18,662 nucleotides of DNA from assembly GCA_004524595.1 (NCBI GenBank), contig SDOA01000081.1:1-18662 (forward strand), in the 5' to 3' direction. The stretch comes from Candidatus Thorarchaeota archaeon (GTDB taxonomy: Archaea; Asgardarchaeota; Thorarchaeia; Thorarchaeales; Thorarchaeaceae). The notes under the pieces were generated by a model, which was given only the letters and a program-made list of their open reading frames with translations, was not told where the DNA came from and made no database searches. The position numbers and the translations under genes are program-made. Below are positions 1-7,276 of the stretch, one piece after another. Positions within the stretch are counted from its first letter, which is position 1. Each line of letters opens with the position of its first letter.

Positions 1-848
1 CCTGAAATTACGCTTCCTAAGGCTATCCAGCGTGTTGCATTTCTAATGAGAACTCTCTGTGCGACAATGAGCAACGCAATCGATATCGCACTGAAAAGGA
101 AGAGAGCAATAACAAGACTCTCTGCTGAAAAAGCAAATCCAACATGTTGCACCATAGTGTTTGCAGACTCGAACTGATAACCACTGAGTACAATTGCCGT
201 TGCTCGGGCTATATTGTGTAGGCTCAGAAAGGCCAGGTTTCGAGTGAGTGAATAATACCAGGGATGGGGCGCCATGTTCCAACCACCAAGAAATGCAATC
301 AACATGGTCGACACACAACCGAGCAGTATACTAATTCGTAGGTCATCAGTAAAAATTGCTAAAGATGAAGCTATCAGAGCTAGCAGGACTGATCCGACTA
401 ACGAGGCTCCGATAACTGTTGGATAGTAGATGAAATGGTCGAAGCTAATTGGGTAATATGGAAGGCCATGAAGAGCAACAGGATACAAAAACAACATGAT
501 AGTAAAGAGAAACGTGAAGAAACTAGTGACTAGTAATACATGAAGAACACGACCTAGAAACGCCTTCTTCGCCCCGACCTCATCAATTCTCTTCAGGAGA
601 TATAGCCGCGAGGCGGGACTACTGAAGAGAAGACCCGCCGTCAGAAACGAAAAGAGGCCAGTAGCGAAAGTCAGGGATACCATGTTTATGGCACTGAGTA
701 GAGGCGCGAGCACAAAGCTTGAACCCGTAGGACTTGCGAGGACTAGCCCTAACGATGCCGATACTAGACCGCCTACACATACTATTAACAGATCTCGTCT
801 AGAGATTATTGGTATAACTCTATCATCCGTAGCAAAACTATGATTCAT
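1..848 (-). CDS. Multi-pass membrane protein, C-terminus beyond the left edge
   Basis: An open frame runs on the minus strand from an ATG at 846-848 through position 1 with no stop, giving 282 codons of an incomplete protein. The sequence is mostly hydrophobic, with about six likely membrane spans near residues 20-40, 47-75, 103-125, 142-166, 172-192 and 240-262. Short charged loops separate them; one, around residues 85-100, is rich in Lys/Arg and Glu/Asp. The general look resembles permease subunits of ABC-2-type exporters, but I see no diagnostic motif, so the family is not assigned. The protein sits in the cytoplasmic membrane. It is transcribed away from nep1, and the gap between them holds repeated AAACAG half-sites that could regulate it. 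Any partner ATPase would lie to the left, outside the window. Confidence 0.75.
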   Translation of the reverse strand, partial: MNHSFATDDRVIPIISRRDLLIVCVGGLVSASLGLVLASPTGSSFVLAPLLSAINMVSLTFATGLFSFLTAGLLFSSPASRLYLLKRIDEVGAKKAFLGRVLHVLLVTSFFTFLFTIMLFLYPVALHGLPYYPISFDHFIYYPTVIGASLVGSVLLALIASSLAIFTDDLRISILLGCVSTMLIAFLGGWNMAPHPWYYSLTRNLAFLSLHNIARATAIVLSGYQFESANTMVQHVGFAFSAESLVIALFLFSAISIALLIVAQRVLIRNATRWIALGSVIS

Positions 849-863
849 TCTGCGCCAATCCCC

Positions 864-1010
864 AAACAGAAACTGTTTTTGTATATTATTTGATATGAGT
901 CTTTTGATAGTCAAAATACGGTGTTGAAATGCTCACTGTTTCGAAGGTTTGCTACAGAAACGGAGGTGCAATGTGTTGATTCATGAAGTCAATGAAATCA
1001 GCAAACAGTG
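864..1010. promoter_or_regulatory. Cluster of AAACAG/CTGTTT half-sites upstream of the membrane protein gene
   Basis: A perfect inverted repeat, AAACAG-aaa-CTGTTT, lies at 864-878, only 16 bp before the membrane-protein start codon. A second pair, CACTGTTT at 934-941 and AAACAGTG at 1003-1010, forms an 8-bp inverted match. Four copies of one hexamer (counting both strands) in about 150 bp exceeds chance expectation. The 864-878 dyad falls where a transcript start or leader would lie, so it could be an operator for a repressor. That role is inference; no regulator gene is visible in the window. Confidence 0.35.
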
Positions 1011-1013
1011 AAA

Positions 1014-1730
1014 TCACACAGAGGAGTATCGTCTACGAATTATTTCAATTTTCTTGGAGTACACCCACAGTATCTCTGCACATACATGCCATGCCATCAT
1101 GACCTCTCGATCCAGTTCGATATGAGTGTCGAAGATTTGCTTCAATTCTTCTCCAAAATCACCATGTGGGAATGCTCCAACTCCAACAATCACTGGAATA
1201 GTAGAGTCACTAGGAAGCAGATTTAGCAATGAATTCATAGGTGTCTTTTTTCCACCCTCAATAGCGAGCATACTCTGGACCACGGGTCTCTCATGTTTCA
1301 GCTCTGAGACAAGTCTTGTAAGGTCCGTCCTAGTGACTTCTAATAGCGGTTCACCTTCTGGAGGTACTCTTCCTACGAGAAGTAACTGCTCGATAAGGCC
1401 AGTAAACCTGTCATAATTCCTAGGTAGACGAACCTCTGGGTTCACTTTGATAATTCGATCATCCTGAAGATGTAGGTGTATTGTCAAAAATCCACTCTTA
1501 CACAGGGGGGTCTCAAGCAGGGTCATTAGGGAGTGAAAGACGATGTCGGGGCGTCCTCTCTGTTCAGCATTCTCAAGCCTAGTCATCTCCCTTCCATGAT
1601 AAGTCTGGTCTAGGAGAAGCTCACCAGGTTTCTTGTTACGCTTGGAGGCATACTTGTGAATCTGTTTCAGGGCGGATATCTCACTGGGGATCAACTCAAG
1701 TGCACAGTTCAATAAAATGATGTGAAGCAT
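1014..1730 (-). CDS. nep1: Nep1/Emg1, 16S rRNA pseudouridine N1-methyltransferase
   Basis: Nep1 is a SPOUT-class methyltransferase. In this family it N1-methylates a pseudouridine in the small-subunit rRNA (helix 35 region) and acts in 30S assembly. The 238-residue length is usual for the family. Recognisable blocks are the N-terminal strand followed by LLLDQTYHGREM near residues 38-49, RGRPDIVFHSL at 58-68, LTIHLHLQDDRII near 82-94 with VRLPRNYDRFTGLIEQLL after it, and a C-terminal VGVGAFPHGDF near 184-194, which belongs to the knotted SAM-binding region. The ATG at 1728-1730 is accepted because the family starts at this point and a TATA-like CTTAAAT element lies about 35 bp upstream on the minus strand. 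It is divergent from rnp4, matching its role beside RNA-maturation and ribosomal genes. Confidence 0.93.
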   Translation of the reverse strand: MLHIILLNCALELIPSEISALKQIHKYASKRNKKPGELLLDQTYHGREMTRLENAEQRGRPDIVFHSLMTLLETPLCKSGFLTIHLHLQDDRIIKVNPEVRLPRNYDRFTGLIEQLLLVGRVPPEGEPLLEVTRTDLTRLVSELKHERPVVQSMLAIEGGKKTPMNSLLNLLPSDSTIPVIVGVGAFPHGDFGEELKQIFDTHIELDREVMMAWHVCAEILWVYSKKIEIIRRRYSSV

Positions 1731-1761
1731 TGTTACATCGCATACATGGAATAATACGAAC

Positions 1762-1770
1762 GATTTAAGC
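1762..1770. promoter_or_regulatory. Shared TATA-like element between nep1 and rnp4
   Basis: GATTTAAGC reads as a TATA-like box on both strands because TTTAAG/CTTAAA is nearly symmetric. On the plus strand it predicts a transcript start near 1790, just before the GAGGTG ribosome-binding site of rnp4. On the minus strand it predicts a start near 1742, leaving a roughly 12-nt leader for nep1. One box driving both genes is inference from spacing. Confidence 0.4.
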
Positions 1771-1807
1771 AGTATGAAGAATGCTCATAGATAGTAGAGG
1801 TGTATCT

Positions 1808-2131
1808 TTGTCTAAAAGAAGCTATGTGAGAGAGAAGCAACAAAGACTAGCGCAAGCGAGGATTGAGATTCTATGGATTCAGGCACTTCAAGAAGCTACG
1901 AAAAGACCAGAAATAGCAAGAGAACAGATGCTCAGTGCTCGTAAGATTGCAAGAAGAACAAGAACAAAGATACCACGACACATCAGTCGAAGAATCTGTA
2001 AGAAGTGCGGAACGATTTTGATCCCTGGTGATACATGTCGATTACGAATCCGCCATAATAGATCAAAACATGTTGTTGTCACCTGCACCCAATGCAATAG
2101 CATCAAGAGATACTATTTCAAAGACCAATAG
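1808..2131 (+). CDS. rnp4: Ribonuclease P protein component 4 (Rpp21)
   Basis: This is the archaeal homologue of Rpp21, a protein subunit of RNase P that works with Rpp29 to position pre-tRNA for 5' leader removal. Two N-terminal helices rich in Arg and Gln are followed by a basic stretch and a zinc ribbon formed by CKKC (Cys64, Cys67) and CTQC (Cys93, Cys96), the expected four-cysteine metal site. I place the start at the TTG at 1808, giving 107 residues: GAGGTG lies at 1797-1802, five bases before it, and the likely transcript start near 1790 would exclude the in-frame ATG at 1781. The next gene, yhbY, also encodes an RNA-binding protein, consistent with a small tRNA/rRNA maturation operon. 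Confidence 0.9.
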   Translation: MSKRSYVREKQQRLAQARIEILWIQALQEATKRPEIAREQMLSARKIARRTRTKIPRHISRRICKKCGTILIPGDTCRLRIRHNRSKHVVVTCTQCNSIKRYYFKDQ

Positions 2132-2181
2132 TCATAGGCATAGGTTAATCAGAGTTAAGACAGGAAAAACGGTGAATTATT

Positions 2182-2463
2182 ATGAGACCTGAGGGCGACC
2201 AGAATCGAATCAAGCGTGCATGGCAAGAACCTGCAATGGTACAGATTGGGAAAGGTGGGGTTTCTGAAGATTTCGTGAAAGAAACAATACGGCTTCTCAA
2301 AAAACACAACTATATCAAAGTCCGCATGCTTCGTAGTGCTCTTGGAACAACATCTAAGCTTGAGTTGATGAACGATTTATGTGAAAAGACAGGAGCTACG
2401 TTAGCAGGCGTTCGTGGAAATACTGCAGTAATACACAGGATTCGAGCCTCACAGAGGGCTTGA
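2182..2463 (+). CDS. YhbY-type CRM-domain RNA-binding protein
   Basis: The 93-residue protein is a single CRM (CRS1-YhbY) domain, a small alpha/beta RNA-binding fold associated with pre-50S particles in bacteria and found in ribosomal gene neighbourhoods in archaea. Features seen are the opening IGKGGVSEDFVKETIRLLKK, where the family has a glycine turn followed by a helix, then a KVRMLRSA strand-helix and the closing GNTAVIHR strand that carries the conserved turn. About 17 residues precede the domain. GGTGA at 2171-2175 is a good ribosome-binding site for the ATG at 2182. It follows rnp4 after 50 bp and precedes rps19e. Molecular role in archaea is not established; assembly of the large subunit is the usual inference. 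Confidence 0.85.
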   Translation: MRPEGDQNRIKRAWQEPAMVQIGKGGVSEDFVKETIRLLKKHNYIKVRMLRSALGTTSKLELMNDLCEKTGATLAGVRGNTAVIHRIRASQRA

Positions 2464-2495
2464 TTCAAGTTCTTTTATTCTAACACAACGACAAC

Positions 2496-2503
2496 CTTTT
2501 ATG
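2496..2503 (+). promoter_or_regulatory. Candidate TATA box for the rps19e-led gene run
   Basis: CTTTTATG in the yhbY-rps19e gap would place a transcript start around 2525, giving a leader of about 70 nt to rps19e. A second T-rich element, CTTTTATT, lies at 2472-2479. The choice between them cannot be made from sequence. Confidence 0.3.
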
Positions 2504-2596
2504 GCAACTTTAGACGGTGACTCCAGCCTTTTGGGGTAAATCATCGACCGAATTCGTGTTAGGTGAAAAATCCTCAATAAGTATGGTGACTGAATA

Positions 2597-3049
2597 ATGC
2601 CTACAGTCTATGATATTCCCGCAAACATCCTGATTCGACGACTCGCTCAGGACCTGAAGTCCAGAGAAGAGATGTCTCCCCCAGAATGGATACCGTTTGT
2701 CAAGACAGGTGCCCATAAGGAGAGAGCTCCAGATGATGCAGACTTCTGGTTTGTAAGAAGTGCAAGCATTCTAAGGAAAATCTATCTCAATGGACCAATC
2801 GGAACAGAGAAGCTACGAATCGAGTATGGAGGTAGGAAAAGACGAGGCACGAAACCAAATGAATTCCAAAAGAGCGGTGGTGCAATCATAAGAACTGCAC
2901 TCCAGCAACTTGAGAGGGCTGGCTTTATCAAAAAAGTTGGCACGAAAGGAAGAGAGATGACCGATATTGGTCGATCATATATGGATAAACTGTCATCAGC
3001 ATTGAAGATGGAACTCTCAAAGGCAATCCCAGAGCTAGAAAAATATTAA
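2597..3049 (+). CDS. rps19e: 30S ribosomal protein S19e
   Basis: S19e is a small-subunit protein found only in archaea and eukaryotes, needed for late 18S/16S maturation in eukaryotes. The 150 residues match the family length. Visible blocks are TVYDIPANILIRRLAQDLK at the N-terminus, PPEWIPFVKTGAHKERAP near 28-45, the strongly conserved DFWFVRSASILRKIY near 49-63, the YGGRKRRGTKPNEF basic loop near 76-89, and GGAIIRTALQQLERAGFI near 93-110 in the winged-helix fold. GGTGA at 2586-2590 supports the ATG at 2597. The pdcd5 gene follows after 18 bp, an arrangement conserved in many archaea. Confidence 0.96.
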   Translation: MPTVYDIPANILIRRLAQDLKSREEMSPPEWIPFVKTGAHKERAPDDADFWFVRSASILRKIYLNGPIGTEKLRIEYGGRKRRGTKPNEFQKSGGAIIRTALQQLERAGFIKKVGTKGREMTDIGRSYMDKLSSALKMELSKAIPELEKY

Positions 3050-3067
3050 GCCAGGTGACATGGCAAA

Positions 3068-3397
3068 ATGAGTGACGAGGAGTTAGAGGCTATCCGTCAG
3101 AAAAAAATGGCTTCGTTACAACAACAAGCACTCAGAGAACAGGCCGAGGAACAGGCTGCTGCTGAGGTACAGGCTCAAAAAGAGGCAGTGCTCAGGCAGA
3201 TTCTGACACCCGAAGCAAGAGCAAGATTGACCAACATCAAGATGGTCAAACCACAGTTTGCAGAACAGATTGAGATGCAACTAATCCAATTGGCGGGATC
3301 TGGAAGGCTCCGGGAACAAGTAACAGACGAACAATTGAAAGCGCTCCTAAAGCAGCTACAAGACAAAGAGCGCGAACGAAAGGTGACTTTCAGATAA
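3068..3397 (+). CDS. PDCD5-family DNA-binding protein
   Basis: This is the archaeal relative of eukaryotic PDCD5 (TFAR19), a small basic helical-bundle protein reported to bind DNA; its cellular role in archaea is unclear. The protein starts [14 protein letters not shown], typical of the family, followed by a long Gln/Glu/Ala-rich helix to about residue 42. The conserved core then has [18 protein letters not shown] near 46-63, then an [15 protein letters not shown] helix and [12 protein letters not shown]. Length (109 residues) is normal. GGTGA at 3054-3058 lies before the ATG. It lies between rps19e and rpl39e on the same strand with short gaps, so it is probably co-transcribed with ribosomal proteins. 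Confidence 0.9.
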   Translation: MSDEELEAIRQKKMASLQQQALREQAEEQAAAEVQAQKEAVLRQILTPEARARLTNIKMVKPQFAEQIEMQLIQLAGSGRLREQVTDEQLKALLKQLQDKERERKVTFR

Positions 3398-3416
3398 TGC
3401 TGCACAGGTGATCAAT

Positions 3417-3572
3417 ATGGCACGAAACAAGCCACTAGCAAAGAAACTCAGAATGGCAAGAGCAATGAAGAGTAATTCTTCCGTCCCCACTTGGGTCGTT
3501 GTAAAGACCGGTGGTAGAGTTAGGAGAACACCAGCGCAGCGGAACTGGCGTCAGACAAAGCTAAAACCATAG
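3417..3572 (+). CDS. rpl39e: 50S ribosomal protein L39e
   Basis: A 51-residue, strongly basic protein reads from the ATG at 3417 to TAG at 3570-3572. It begins [20 protein letters not shown] and continues with VPTWVVVKT and an Arg-rich end with the conserved [10 protein letters not shown] segment, all diagnostic of L39e. L39e lines the peptide exit tunnel of archaeal and eukaryotic ribosomes in the place where bacteria have part of L23. GGTGATC at 3408-3414 is a close ribosome-binding site. It sits 19 bp after pdcd5 and 14 bp before rpl31e, the usual archaeal L39e-L31e-eIF6 order. Confidence 0.95.
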   Translation: MARNKPLAKKLRMARAMKSNSSVPTWVVVKTGGRVRRTPAQRNWRQTKLKP

Positions 3573-3586
3573 TAAGGTGGGCATAG

Positions 3587-3994
3587 ATGTCGAAGAAGAA
3601 GAAAGAAGTTGAAGCAGAGGTCTCCGAAGAAGAACCAGAAAGGGAAGAGATTGAGGAGATCGAGGAAGTAAGAGAAGCACCCACCGATGCTGAAAAGATT
3701 GAGGCTGAAGAGGCAGAGGCTGCTGAAGAAGAAGAAATTATTGACGAACGTATCTACACAGTTCCTTTACGAAGAGCGTATTGGACTGGTAGCAGACTCC
3801 GTCGAGCCAATAAATCAGTAAGAATTCTTAGAGAATTTGTAGAGAGGCATATGAAGCCAGAGGAATTACTGATTCAACCAGAGGTCAATGAGCTAATTTG
3901 GGCACGAGGTATTCAAAAACCTCCTCGAAGGGTCAGAATCCGTGCGACCAAGAATGCTGATAATCTTGTGCGCGTGTATCTTGCGGAGGGATAA
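3587..3994 (+). CDS. rpl31e: 50S ribosomal protein L31e with an acidic N-terminal extension
   Basis: L31e sits beside the tunnel exit and is specific to archaea and eukaryotes. The core spans residues about 52-135: DERIYTVPLRRAYWTGSRLR, then RANKSVRILREFVERHM and the closing WARGIQKPPRRVRIRATK followed by a hydrophobic end strand. That core is of normal size (about 85 residues). The oddity is residues 1-50: after MSKKKK comes a run in which 24 of 50 positions are Glu or Asp, likely disordered or a charged helix. The start is firm, because GGTGG at 3576-3580 precedes the ATG and the upstream L39e stop is only 14 bp away. Next gene is eif6, 6 bp downstream. Confidence 0.95.
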   Translation: MSKKKKEVEAEVSEEEPEREEIEEIEEVREAPTDAEKIEAEEAEAAEEEEIIDERIYTVPLRRAYWTGSRLRRANKSVRILREFVERHMKPEELLIQPEVNELIWARGIQKPPRRVRIRATKNADNLVRVYLAEG

Positions 3995-4000
3995 CCAGGA

Positions 4001-4666
4001 GTGATCGCCCGAACTACTTTCGAGGGCGATTCTAATGTTGGAGCCTACGGAATCGCCACAGACCGCTTCATATTTGTTAGTTCCACTATTTCAGAGAAAG
4101 TACTCAATGTTGTAGAGAAGACCTTCAATCTTCCACTTGTTCAGTCTACAGTTGCTACTCTTGACGCAGTTGGACTAGTATCAACAGCAAATTCTAACGG
4201 AATTTTACTACCGTATACTACAAGTGATGAGGAATTCGAACAATTGAAACGAGCTGCCGAGGTTCCAGTTGATTGGGTTGATGATAGAATGACTGCACTG
4301 GGAAATATCATTGCAGCCAATGATAATGGAGCAATATGTCATCCTGACTTCAGTTCAGCAGCAATACAAAAGATATCTGACATTTTAGATGTTGAAGTAG
4401 TCCCCGGGACAATTGCAAAACTTCCAATCGTGGGAGCAAATTCAATTTGTACAAATACCGGTGCAATTGTGCACCCAATGGCTACAGACGATGAAATTGA
4501 CCAACTATCACAGCTGTTAAAAGTACACGTCGAAATTGGAACAGTCAACAGAGGCAGCCCATATACAAGTCTAGGTGTGGTAGCTAATGTTGATGGAATG
4601 ATTGCCGGAGCTGACACAACAGGTGTTGAACTTGCACACATAAGTCAGGTCCTAGGATTCGTATAG
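4001..4666 (+). CDS. eif6: Translation initiation factor 6 (aIF6)
   Basis: aIF6/eIF6 binds the large subunit at the 30S-facing side near L14 and prevents subunit joining until late in maturation. The 221 residues match the single-domain pentein fold, built from five repeats, each seen here as a stretch ending in a pattern such as VGLVSTANSNGILLP, ALGNIIAANDNGAICHP, VGANSICTNTGAIVHP and LGVVANVDGMIAGA. The start is a GTG at 4001, six bases after the L31e stop. A purine-rich GCGGAGGG at 3983-3990 overlaps the end of rpl31e and may serve as ribosome-binding site, which would couple translation of the two genes. Confidence 0.95.
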   Translation: MIARTTFEGDSNVGAYGIATDRFIFVSSTISEKVLNVVEKTFNLPLVQSTVATLDAVGLVSTANSNGILLPYTTSDEEFEQLKRAAEVPVDWVDDRMTALGNIIAANDNGAICHPDFSSAAIQKISDILDVEVVPGTIAKLPIVGANSICTNTGAIVHPMATDDEIDQLSQLLKVHVEIGTVNRGSPYTSLGVVANVDGMIAGADTTGVELAHISQVLGFV

Positions 4667-4682
4667 ATGAGGTGTAATAGAG

Positions 4683-4928
4683 ATGAGTTCAAAGATTTGG
4701 CGAGCGTCAGGCGAATACAAGAAAAAGAATAGAAAATTCATATTTACTAGAGAACTTCTGGGTGAGAAAGAAGCTCATGTTCGAGAGAGAATCCTTTCAG
4801 AACTTGGCAGCCGTCACAAGGTGAAGCGAAGAGAGATTGCCATAACTATGGTCAAAGAGATCAAACCTGAAGAGGTCACTAATCTTGACCTTCGCAAATA
4901 TCTTGGACTGGAGAGCGATTTTTCATGA
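4683..4928 (+). CDS. rpl18a: 50S ribosomal protein L18a (LX/L20a)
   Basis: This 81-residue basic protein is the archaeal LX protein, equivalent to one half of eukaryotic L18a/eL20. Characteristic parts are the opening KIWRASGEYKKKNRKFIFTR, then a helix KEAHVRERILSELGSRHKV and the strand RREIAITMVKEIKPEEV. It lies 16 bp after eif6 and its last codons overlap the start of pfdA (ATG inside the LX stop region, 4925-4928), so translation of the two is probably coupled. This eIF6-LX-prefoldin-FtsY order is common in archaea. Confidence 0.93.
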   Translation: MSSKIWRASGEYKKKNRKFIFTRELLGEKEAHVRERILSELGSRHKVKRREIAITMVKEIKPEEVTNLDLRKYLGLESDFS

Positions 4929-5359
4929 GTGAGGACCAGCAAAAGCTTCTCCAGAGGGTATATACTGAACAGCAAATGACTGAATCAAATATCTCCCTAC
5001 TGGCACAACGGATGGAATTAATCCAAGCTTACCTGAATAACTACCAAGCAGGACTGATGGTTTTGAATGAAATCGAGGGAAAGAATGAAGGTGAAGAGAT
5101 GCTCATAAATGTGGGAGGCAGTATCTTCATTCAAGCAAGAATCCTAGAACCATCTAAGGTTACCCGAGGAATAGGTAGTGGCGTACGAATTGAGCAGAGT
5201 CTTGAAGATGCAAAGATTGCTGTCCAAGAACAGCTTTCGAGCCTGCAGAAACAATATGATGTAGTAATTGATGATTACCAGAAACTCCTTACACGTGCAC
5301 GTGTACTGAATGCACAATTCCAGGAACTAGCAGCTAAGATGCAAGAACAGGAGGATTAA
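4925..5359 (+). CDS. pfdA: Prefoldin subunit alpha
   Basis: Prefoldin is a hexamer of two alpha and four beta subunits that holds unfolded nascent proteins and passes them to the thermosome. The 144-residue chain shows the expected layout: an N-terminal coiled coil (about 1-50), a central beta-hairpin region with the typical EEMLINVGGSIFIQARI near 57-73 and VRIEQSLEDA near 87-96, and a C-terminal coiled coil (about 98-142). The gene overlaps the LX stop by four bases. ftsY follows after 4 bp, fitting a role at the nascent chain alongside targeting. Confidence 0.93.
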   Translation: MSEDQQKLLQRVYTEQQMTESNISLLAQRMELIQAYLNNYQAGLMVLNEIEGKNEGEEMLINVGGSIFIQARILEPSKVTRGIGSGVRIEQSLEDAKIAVQEQLSSLQKQYDVVIDDYQKLLTRARVLNAQFQELAAKMQEQED

Positions 5360-5363
5360 CCTG

Positions 5364-6275
5364 GTGTTTGACAAGCTCAGGGGATCTCTTGACAGTGCAG
5401 TAACGAAAATAACTACAAGAGAACTGAGCGAAAAAAATCTTAACGATGCGGTTTGGGAGCTACAGATGGTTCTGATACAGAACGATGTTGCAGTAGAAGT
5501 TGCAGAACATATATGCAAACTGACACAGGAGAAAATCTTGGGTCAACGAGCTGGCAGACTTGAGAATCTCACTAAATTGTTCAAAGGTGCTATTTACGAG
5601 TCAGTATTGGAAGTCCTAACACCAAAACAGTCACTAAATCTATTGGAATTTGCTAGTGCGAAGAAGACGAATGGAGAGCTCACTACAATTTTGTTTGTGG
5701 GAGTGAATGGTACTGGAAAGACAACAACCCTAGCGAAAATTGGTAGCATGTTCAAAGCCAATGGATTCTCTGTAGTTATTGCAGCTGGAGATACATTTCG
5801 GGCGGGAAGTATTGAGCAGTTAGAAAAACATGCAGAACGTCTAGGTATTCGGGTCATCAAACAGGACTATGGTGCAGATGCTGCAGCGATTGCCTTTGAT
5901 GCAATTGCACATGCTAAAGCAAAACATATCGATATTGTACTTATCGACAGTGCAGGAAGGATGCAGAGCAATAAGAATCTCCTCGAAGAGATGAAAAAAA
6001 TTGTTCGCGTCGCAAATCCAGACATCAAACTCTTTGTGGGAGATGCACTCGCTGGAAATGATGCTCTTTCACAAGCAAAGGAATTCAATCAAGCAATCAG
6101 TATTGATGGTGCAATATTGACAAAGGTAGATGCAGACCCATCGGGTGGGGCAGCATTATCGATTGCCTATGTGACTGGAAAACCTGTTGTTTTTGTTGGT
6201 ATTGGTCAGAAGTATGATGACCTCAAAGAATTCAATCCAGAATGGTTCGCACAACGGATTCTTGGCAATAATTGA
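5364..6275 (+). CDS. ftsY: Signal recognition particle receptor FtsY
   Basis: FtsY is the membrane-associated GTPase that docks SRP-ribosome complexes at the Sec translocon. It is a 303-residue protein made almost entirely of the N and G domains; the long acidic A domain of bacterial FtsY is absent. G1 is GVNGTGKTTT at 113-122, the SRP-specific segment AAGDTFRAGSIEQL is at 140-153, G3 is IDSAGRMQ at 194-201, G4 is TKVD at 253-256, and the closing GKPVVFVGIGQKYDDL is the family signature that separates FtsY from Ffh, which also has an M domain not seen here. The start is GTG at 5364 with GGAGG at 5350-5354 inside the end of pfdA. Confidence 0.95.
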   Translation: MFDKLRGSLDSAVTKITTRELSEKNLNDAVWELQMVLIQNDVAVEVAEHICKLTQEKILGQRAGRLENLTKLFKGAIYESVLEVLTPKQSLNLLEFASAKKTNGELTTILFVGVNGTGKTTTLAKIGSMFKANGFSVVIAAGDTFRAGSIEQLEKHAERLGIRVIKQDYGADAAAIAFDAIAHAKAKHIDIVLIDSAGRMQSNKNLLEEMKKIVRVANPDIKLFVGDALAGNDALSQAKEFNQAISIDGAILTKVDADPSGGAALSIAYVTGKPVVFVGIGQKYDDLKEFNPEWFAQRILGNN

Positions 6276-6287
6276 ACAAGAGGGAGC

Positions 6288-6295
6288 TTTTTATA
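6288..6295 (+). promoter_or_regulatory. TATA box for argF
   Basis: TTTTTATA just after the ftsY stop predicts a transcript start near 6318. That point is downstream of the in-frame TTG at 6272 and upstream of the GAGGTGA at 6329-6335 and ATG at 6341, which supports the later start of argF and an independent promoter. Confidence 0.5.
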
Positions 6296-6340
6296 CGAAG
6301 GTCTTCTGATGGGCAATTAATTAGCTCTGAGGTGAAAATA

Positions 6341-7264
6341 ATGAGTCTGAGAGGTAGAAGCTTTGTAGACCTATCGGATTTCGAAAGGTTTGAACTGAGG
6401 CAGTTCCTTGATACTGGACATGACCTAAAAAGAAAACAGAAGAGAAGGGAACCTCATGAACTTCTGAAAGGTAAGTCCATGGCAATGATCTTTATGAAAT
6501 CGTCAACAAGAACTCGTGTTTCTTTTGAAGTTGGTATGACACAACTTGGTGGACATGCACTCTATCTAGAACCCAGTGGAACACAACTTGGGCGTGGTGA
6601 AACAATTGGCGATACTGCCCAGGTGTTGAGCCGATATTGTGATGTGATAATGGCACGGGTCTATGCACATGAAGAAGTGACCGAACTTGCAAAGTATGCA
6701 TCAGTACCTGTGGTCAATGGACTTTCAGACCTCCTTCATCCGTGTCAGATTATGGCAGATATGATGACCATAGAAGAACATCGAGGGGATCTTGAAGGTC
6801 AAAAGATAGTCTATGTCGGCGATGCAAACAATGTCAGTAATTCTATTATGCAAGGCTGCACGATTATGGGAATGGACGTGACAATTGGAGCACCTAAGGG
6901 ATACACACCCACTGAAGATATTCTAAAGAAGGCGACCCAGCTAAGCAAGAGGTATGGCACAACATTAGAAGTCGTTAACACCCCCGAGGATGCAGTAAAA
7001 GGAGCGGATGTAATCTACACTGATACTTTCTTCAGTATGGGTCAGGAAAGATCAAAAGAAAAGGAAGATTCCCTGATGCCCTTCCAAGTGAACAAGTCCC
7101 TCATTGGGAATGCTAAGAATGATGTAATCGTAATGCACTGTCTTCCCGCGCACAGAGATGAAGAGCTTACTTCTGAAGTGATGGATGGACCTCATTCAGT
7201 TGTATTCGATCAGGCTGAAAACAGGCTTCATGCCCAAAAAGGGATTCTTGCATTAATAGTCTAA
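6341..7264 (+). CDS. argF: Ornithine carbamoyltransferase
   Basis: The enzyme makes citrulline from carbamoyl phosphate and ornithine in the arginine pathway. The carbamoyl-phosphate loop SSTRTR is at about 54-59, the HPCQ motif at 133-136, the ornithine-side SMGQE loop near 232-237, and HCLPAHR at about 266-272. HPCQ, SMG and HCLPAHR separate ornithine from aspartate carbamoyltransferases. Starting at the ATG at 6341 gives 307 residues, the usual size, and GAGGTGA lies 5 bases before it. An open frame reaches back to a TTG at 6272 overlapping the ftsY stop, but those 23 residues do not look like the family and would precede the TATA box. No other arginine gene is in view. Arginine synthesis or citrulline/carbamoyl-phosphate breakdown cannot be told apart here. 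Confidence 0.96.
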   Translation: MSLRGRSFVDLSDFERFELRQFLDTGHDLKRKQKRREPHELLKGKSMAMIFMKSSTRTRVSFEVGMTQLGGHALYLEPSGTQLGRGETIGDTAQVLSRYCDVIMARVYAHEEVTELAKYASVPVVNGLSDLLHPCQIMADMMTIEEHRGDLEGQKIVYVGDANNVSNSIMQGCTIMGMDVTIGAPKGYTPTEDILKKATQLSKRYGTTLEVVNTPEDAVKGADVIYTDTFFSMGQERSKEKEDSLMPFQVNKSLIGNAKNDVIVMHCLPAHRDEELTSEVMDGPHSVVFDQAENRLHAQKGILALIV

Positions 7265-7276
7265 GAGGATGATTGT

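Noticed and set aside
43..318. 91-codon minus-strand frame rich in Cys, Trp and His near the left edge
   Set aside because: It lies in a different frame within the longer membrane-protein reading frame that is open from 848 to 1.
6272..6340. 23-residue N-terminal extension of ArgF from TTG 6272
   Set aside because: The TATA box at 6288-6295 and GAGGTGA before ATG 6341 favour the later start, and the extension is not family-like.
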